Position numbers and translations under genes: made by a program
Part shown: piece by piece, positions 60,401 through 64,000 of the stretch
Layout: every line of letters starts with the position of its first letter
Position numbering within the stretch: position 1 is the first letter of the stretch
Notes under the pieces: model-generated
The model's database searches: none
Seen by the model: the letters and a program-made list of their open reading frames with translations, nothing else
Told to the model about the DNA's origin: nothing
DNA from: Sarcocystis neurona
Lineage: Eukaryota; Apicomplexa; Conoidasida; Eucoccidiorida; Sarcocystidae
DNA length: 64,000 bases
NCBI GenBank assembly: GCA_000727475.1
Contig: KL647318.1
Coordinates: 662,201 to 726,200, forward strand
Direction: 5' to 3'

Positions 60401-62400
60401 AAGCACGTGTGTTTAAATGCTTGTCTGCATGTATCGACGCCATTTTGGATAAACATAAGTATGTGTTTGTGGTTGATCTGATACCATGAGTGTAGCTCCG
60501 TATGGGTGTATGCGTAAGCTATTTGTATACGGGTGCATGTACATAAATCTGTGTGTTTATACGCAAGAATATATGGAAATGTACGTACAGCTACACAAAC
60601 CATACACGCACGTACTTACAAGTAATAAATACTGGTAGGTGTGCACACCTCTCTACGGACGCATGTGTGTCACAGTACATAGGAATGGATAAACTGGGCA
60701 TAGCAGAAAAGTGCCCGTGCGCATTGTCTTACACAAGAAGGGCGTGTGGAGCCACGTTCTCTTTGCTCGACAGGTAACCACAGCATTTGTGCTCCGTCGA
60801 ACGACATACTTGCAGGTGTGTATCAGGCCTTGTTTATATATATATATAGATATACTCACCTGTGTACGTGAGCGTACATTCATGCATGCATACGTATGCC
60901 TCCGTATAAGTGTACCCATAATATGTCAAGACACAGTACACAGATACTCACGAGGCTGCGTTCAGCACCCACGGGCACTCCCATAGCAACTCACATGTAT
61001 GTGGACAGATACGCTTCTACGCGTATATATAACTTCTATGTATGTACGTGAAGACATAACAAGAGGTCTTACGTATGCACTCTTTTCCGTTTGAATATTT
61101 ACGTACCCTACACGAATATATATATATATATATCTAGGTAAAGTGTTATATATACACGTATATCTATTAAAATCAGCAGAAGTGTGTGATGTATGCCGAT
61201 TATGTCTGAGCTAAGTGCCCTAGCGCATGTATATAAGTGCGAATATGCATATGCAGCCAAACAGCCAGACACACTTTCAGTTTACATATGGGTGCCGCCT
61301 GCATGTGTGTGCAACTCTACCCGTATAGTTAGAGCTCGTTCGTACGTAAAGGCGCCACATACATACATGTGTATCGCATGAGTATTTGTGTTTATATTTT
61401 ATTAAGTATAATACACATTACTAACGCAAAAACCGTCGGTAAAAGGAGTAGTAGAGGGTCTCCACGTGCGCAAGAGAGCCGCGAGACTCCCGGGACTCCT
61501 GTCCGCGTGGAAGGTAGCCACCCGACGAGTGCTCTTCGCGGTCTCGCAGGAGACGAATTATTTTTTAATTCTCCCGTCCCGTCCAGTTTCCTTCAATAAA
61601 CTGTCACATCCCCCTAATTGTCAACTTCTTAGCGGTGGTGAAGGCTGCGTTCTCCGCGCTCCGCCATCCTTTCATAACCAAGATGTGCGTAGCGGGCTGG
61701 ATAGAGGCGGTTTCGAAAACCTTTTGTATGAACCGGCTAAAAATTTCGCTTTTAAAGACTGTTTACTAAACTTTGTTGTTTGCCACTGTGCACAGCTCCC
61801 CTCTGTGGACGTGAAGCTGTGTACGTCAGGCATCCCTCTAATAATTTTCGGCTACAACCTGCATGTGCCTACTCCCTACATGCATGTATAGGACTGACGC
61901 GTTCGTTCATCGTCCTTTTTCCGTTAGGAGATTTATGTAGCCTTGACGGATTTTTCCGTATCTCTAGTCGCAACGTGCTGTCAGCGTTCGGCTGCGTGAC
62001 CAGAGGCGATTTGGCATCCGTTCGCACGTTTTTGTTCTCCCCGAAGGAACCACCGTACAGTTCCCCGGTTTTCCTGACTTCTTCACCTTTCCCGCTGAGG
62101 TCCACCATGTCGGCGACATTCGGCCGTTGTTGACATCGCAATTCGAACACCTGAATGCAGTTGATTCCAGGAGGAGAAACACTGTCAATTCGCCCTTCTT
62201 TTGCGCACAAGTTTGGCGTGTGAACGCAGAAAACAATGCGTTATTCCTGTTGTGGACTATAAAGGCAGTTTGAAGCAGGGAAATGTATGCCCACTACTTC
62301 TGAGAGACTTCCATGTTTCCGTGTGCACTAATCAGAGAGAGATTTACAAGTCTCAACGACTCAGAGTTTCCTGAAAAGACTCCACGCTGTCAACACACCG
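54461..62400. other. Repeat-poor tract with only short broken frames
   Basis: Nearly 8 kb almost free of CAG/CTG arrays; microsatellites appear only near 57,385-57,405 and from about 60,830 on. Frames are short (60-200 codons) and broken; some are hydrophobic or Cys-rich (57,790-58,038, and 58,456-58,662 ending ACCNDESTCCVYPV). No family was recognised. It could hold decayed genes or mobile DNA, or divergent multi-exon genes that cannot be read by eye. Confidence 0.5.
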
Positions 62401-63500
62401 GGGCTCCGTCGTCGCGCAGCACTCGCGGGCAATACCGGCAGCAGTACCAATTTCTGCGTATTTCAGCGTGGACCAAGTGACGTTGCATATCTCCATGAAA
62501 GTCCCTCATCAGCCAGACTGCGCAGACGAAGTGTGTGCGACTAAAAGCGAAGAATTGGCTGCTCGTCAGCTTCTTCACTCCTAGCCCCGTCGGTCTCGCC
62601 CTTTGACTTCCCCCACGCACATATAGGTATAGTCGTATATACACGCATCCATATATATATGTATATATCTCTCTCCACATGTATGTAAACGTCCTTATAC
62701 ACTTTCGGGACCCTCTCTCCAGCGTTGGCTGCTTTGGCCTAAGATTGCTGACCGTATACACCCGTTTCTGATATGCTCGACTCTCTGACACACCTACCAC
62801 ATATATATGACGCACTTGAGTAGAAGTCTTCAACACATCGGCGTGCCTACGTCTATCTGTGCAACTTCTCTTCAGTAAATATACACGAAAATGTAAAATC
62901 TCTGCGTATGTCTCTGTGATCTGCAAAAGGGAGACAGGCCGCGCGGCGTTTGCGGTGTATGTACACACCACCACGCAGAGCGCGTCACACGTGTGACTTC
63001 GTGGAGAGGGGGACGCCTTGCCAGAGGCTGAACCGTGCAGCCACACCTCTTTTGATAACTGCTGCGCTGGCCGTGTGTCTGTGGACGCGATGGTGCGTTT
63101 TCATGTGCGGAAGCGATGAGCCGATCAGCCCCGTGGGACTCTTCCTACGTGTGCAGCTGCATGCGAGGATGAATACTGGCCTGGCCTGCTACTATATAGA
63201 GACGAAACAGCCTCCTACCGCTTTCCAGCTGCGTATACCCCTCCTCATATATGACACTCATTTGCTATCTGCGCCCGCTCTAGTGCTTCCCTACGACACG
63301 AGTATAGCCACACTCACTTATATATACGTAGGTAGAGAGGTATGTATATCTACACGTAGAAGCAAACCCATACATGGAGATATTTACTAGTAGACGTACA
63401 CACGTGTGTATGTACATCTTTACAGGTGAACTTGCGAGTATTAACGGCTGGAAAGTTTGATTCGTTTGTACGTCCGCGTGCATGCGGTGGGATGCGTTTT
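62401..63500. other. Return to repeat-containing intergenic DNA
   Basis: TATATATG patches (62,650-62,670, 63,320-63,330) and CACACG segments reappear. No coding sequence was recognised on either strand. Confidence 0.4.
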
Positions 63501-64000
63501 CCGGGACATGGGCCCTGCAGCAGACGTCAACAACGCATCCCTTCCTTTAAACGGGGGGGTCTACCTTCATGTAGCAGCAGCAAAGCAGCCGTCTTCCATC
63601 GCGGTGCCGCTGAAGAAGGCTCTTTCAAAGAAGTTTTTTTTCCTGTTCTTCTCGTCCTCTCCTTTGCCCACCCCTCTTCTTCCCACCTTCTTTTCGTCTT
63701 CGTCTCGTTGTGGGGAGGCGTAGACGGAGGAGGCGCATCGGGGGGCCGCGCCGCGCAGCAGCGCCAGCGGCTGACTCTGCCGCACTTTTTTGCTGCGACT
63801 CTCTGTGCGCTCCTGGTGCTGCCGCTCGCGACTTCATTTCGGCCGCTGCTGGCTGGTGGACGGCAGCCGGCCGTGCTGCTGCTGCGAGGCCCCGCGGTGC
63901 TGCAAGCGAGGCTGCTGTCAAAGAAGCAGCACACGCTACGGAGTCCCTTGCCCAGGCGTCTCAACATCTCAGTTTGTTGCCTTCCGCTTCATCGCCTCCC
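63501..64000. other. Possible edge of another gene at the window end
   Basis: CAG/CTG-rich, GC-rich sequence returns at 63,570-63,950. Frames are open on both strands: one plus-strand frame runs from before 63,723 to the window end and includes a hydrophobic stretch (FFAATLCALLVLPLATSF); minus-strand frames read as Ala/Arg strings. Strand and function cannot be decided from this piece. Confidence 0.25.

Overview
The window looks like nuclear DNA of an apicomplexan coccidian, most likely Eimeria. Three things point there: long CAG/CTG trinucleotide tracts that run straight through reading frames as poly-Ala, poly-Gln or poly-Ser; frequent TGCATGC palindromes; and long spliced genes whose introns are packed with TATATG and GTGTGTCT microsatellites. 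The genus is inferred from composition and gene content, not from a marker gene. No rRNA, tRNA, CRISPR array or intact mobile element was recognised.

Three genes can be read with confidence. (1) Plus strand, about 2,250-14,603: the last nine recognisable exons of an ATM1/ABCB7-type half ABC transporter. The 5' exons are missing or not recognisable; every visible splice junction keeps phase, from the last transmembrane helices through the ATPase domain to the stop codon. (2) Plus strand, 18,977-24,074: a complete two-exon gene for the gamma subunit of the COPI coat, enlarged to about 1,220 residues by a low-complexity linker. (3) Minus strand, from at least 52,201 down to at least 33,151: a giant Slo-like potassium channel of at least about 4,400 residues. 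It has a TVGYGD selectivity filter and two RCK-type cytoplasmic domains. The second RCK domain is interrupted by a very long Ala/Gln/Pro-rich insertion and finished by three short phase-0 exons. A possible further exon lies at 30,309-30,512.

Between these genes the sequence alternates between two textures. Around the genes and in their introns it is repeat-rich, with CAG/CTG, TATATG and ATGT arrays and roughly 60-80 bp tandem repeats. Two tracts, about 15,050-18,250 and 54,500-62,400, almost lack these repeats and hold only short, stop-broken frames. This matches the repeat-rich/repeat-poor segmentation described for Eimeria chromosomes. One short frame at 15,825-16,022 faintly resembles the end of a Ty3-type integrase plus chromodomain.

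The three genes do unrelated housekeeping or membrane jobs (probable mitochondrial export, Golgi-ER vesicle coat, K+ conductance), so no operon-like or pathway logic is expected. The most interesting system-level signal is in the non-coding DNA. Introns of both multi-exon genes carry the same sense-strand bias (GTGTGTCT, TATATG, and a recurrent TGTCTCCGTCTC motif), although the genes lie on opposite strands.
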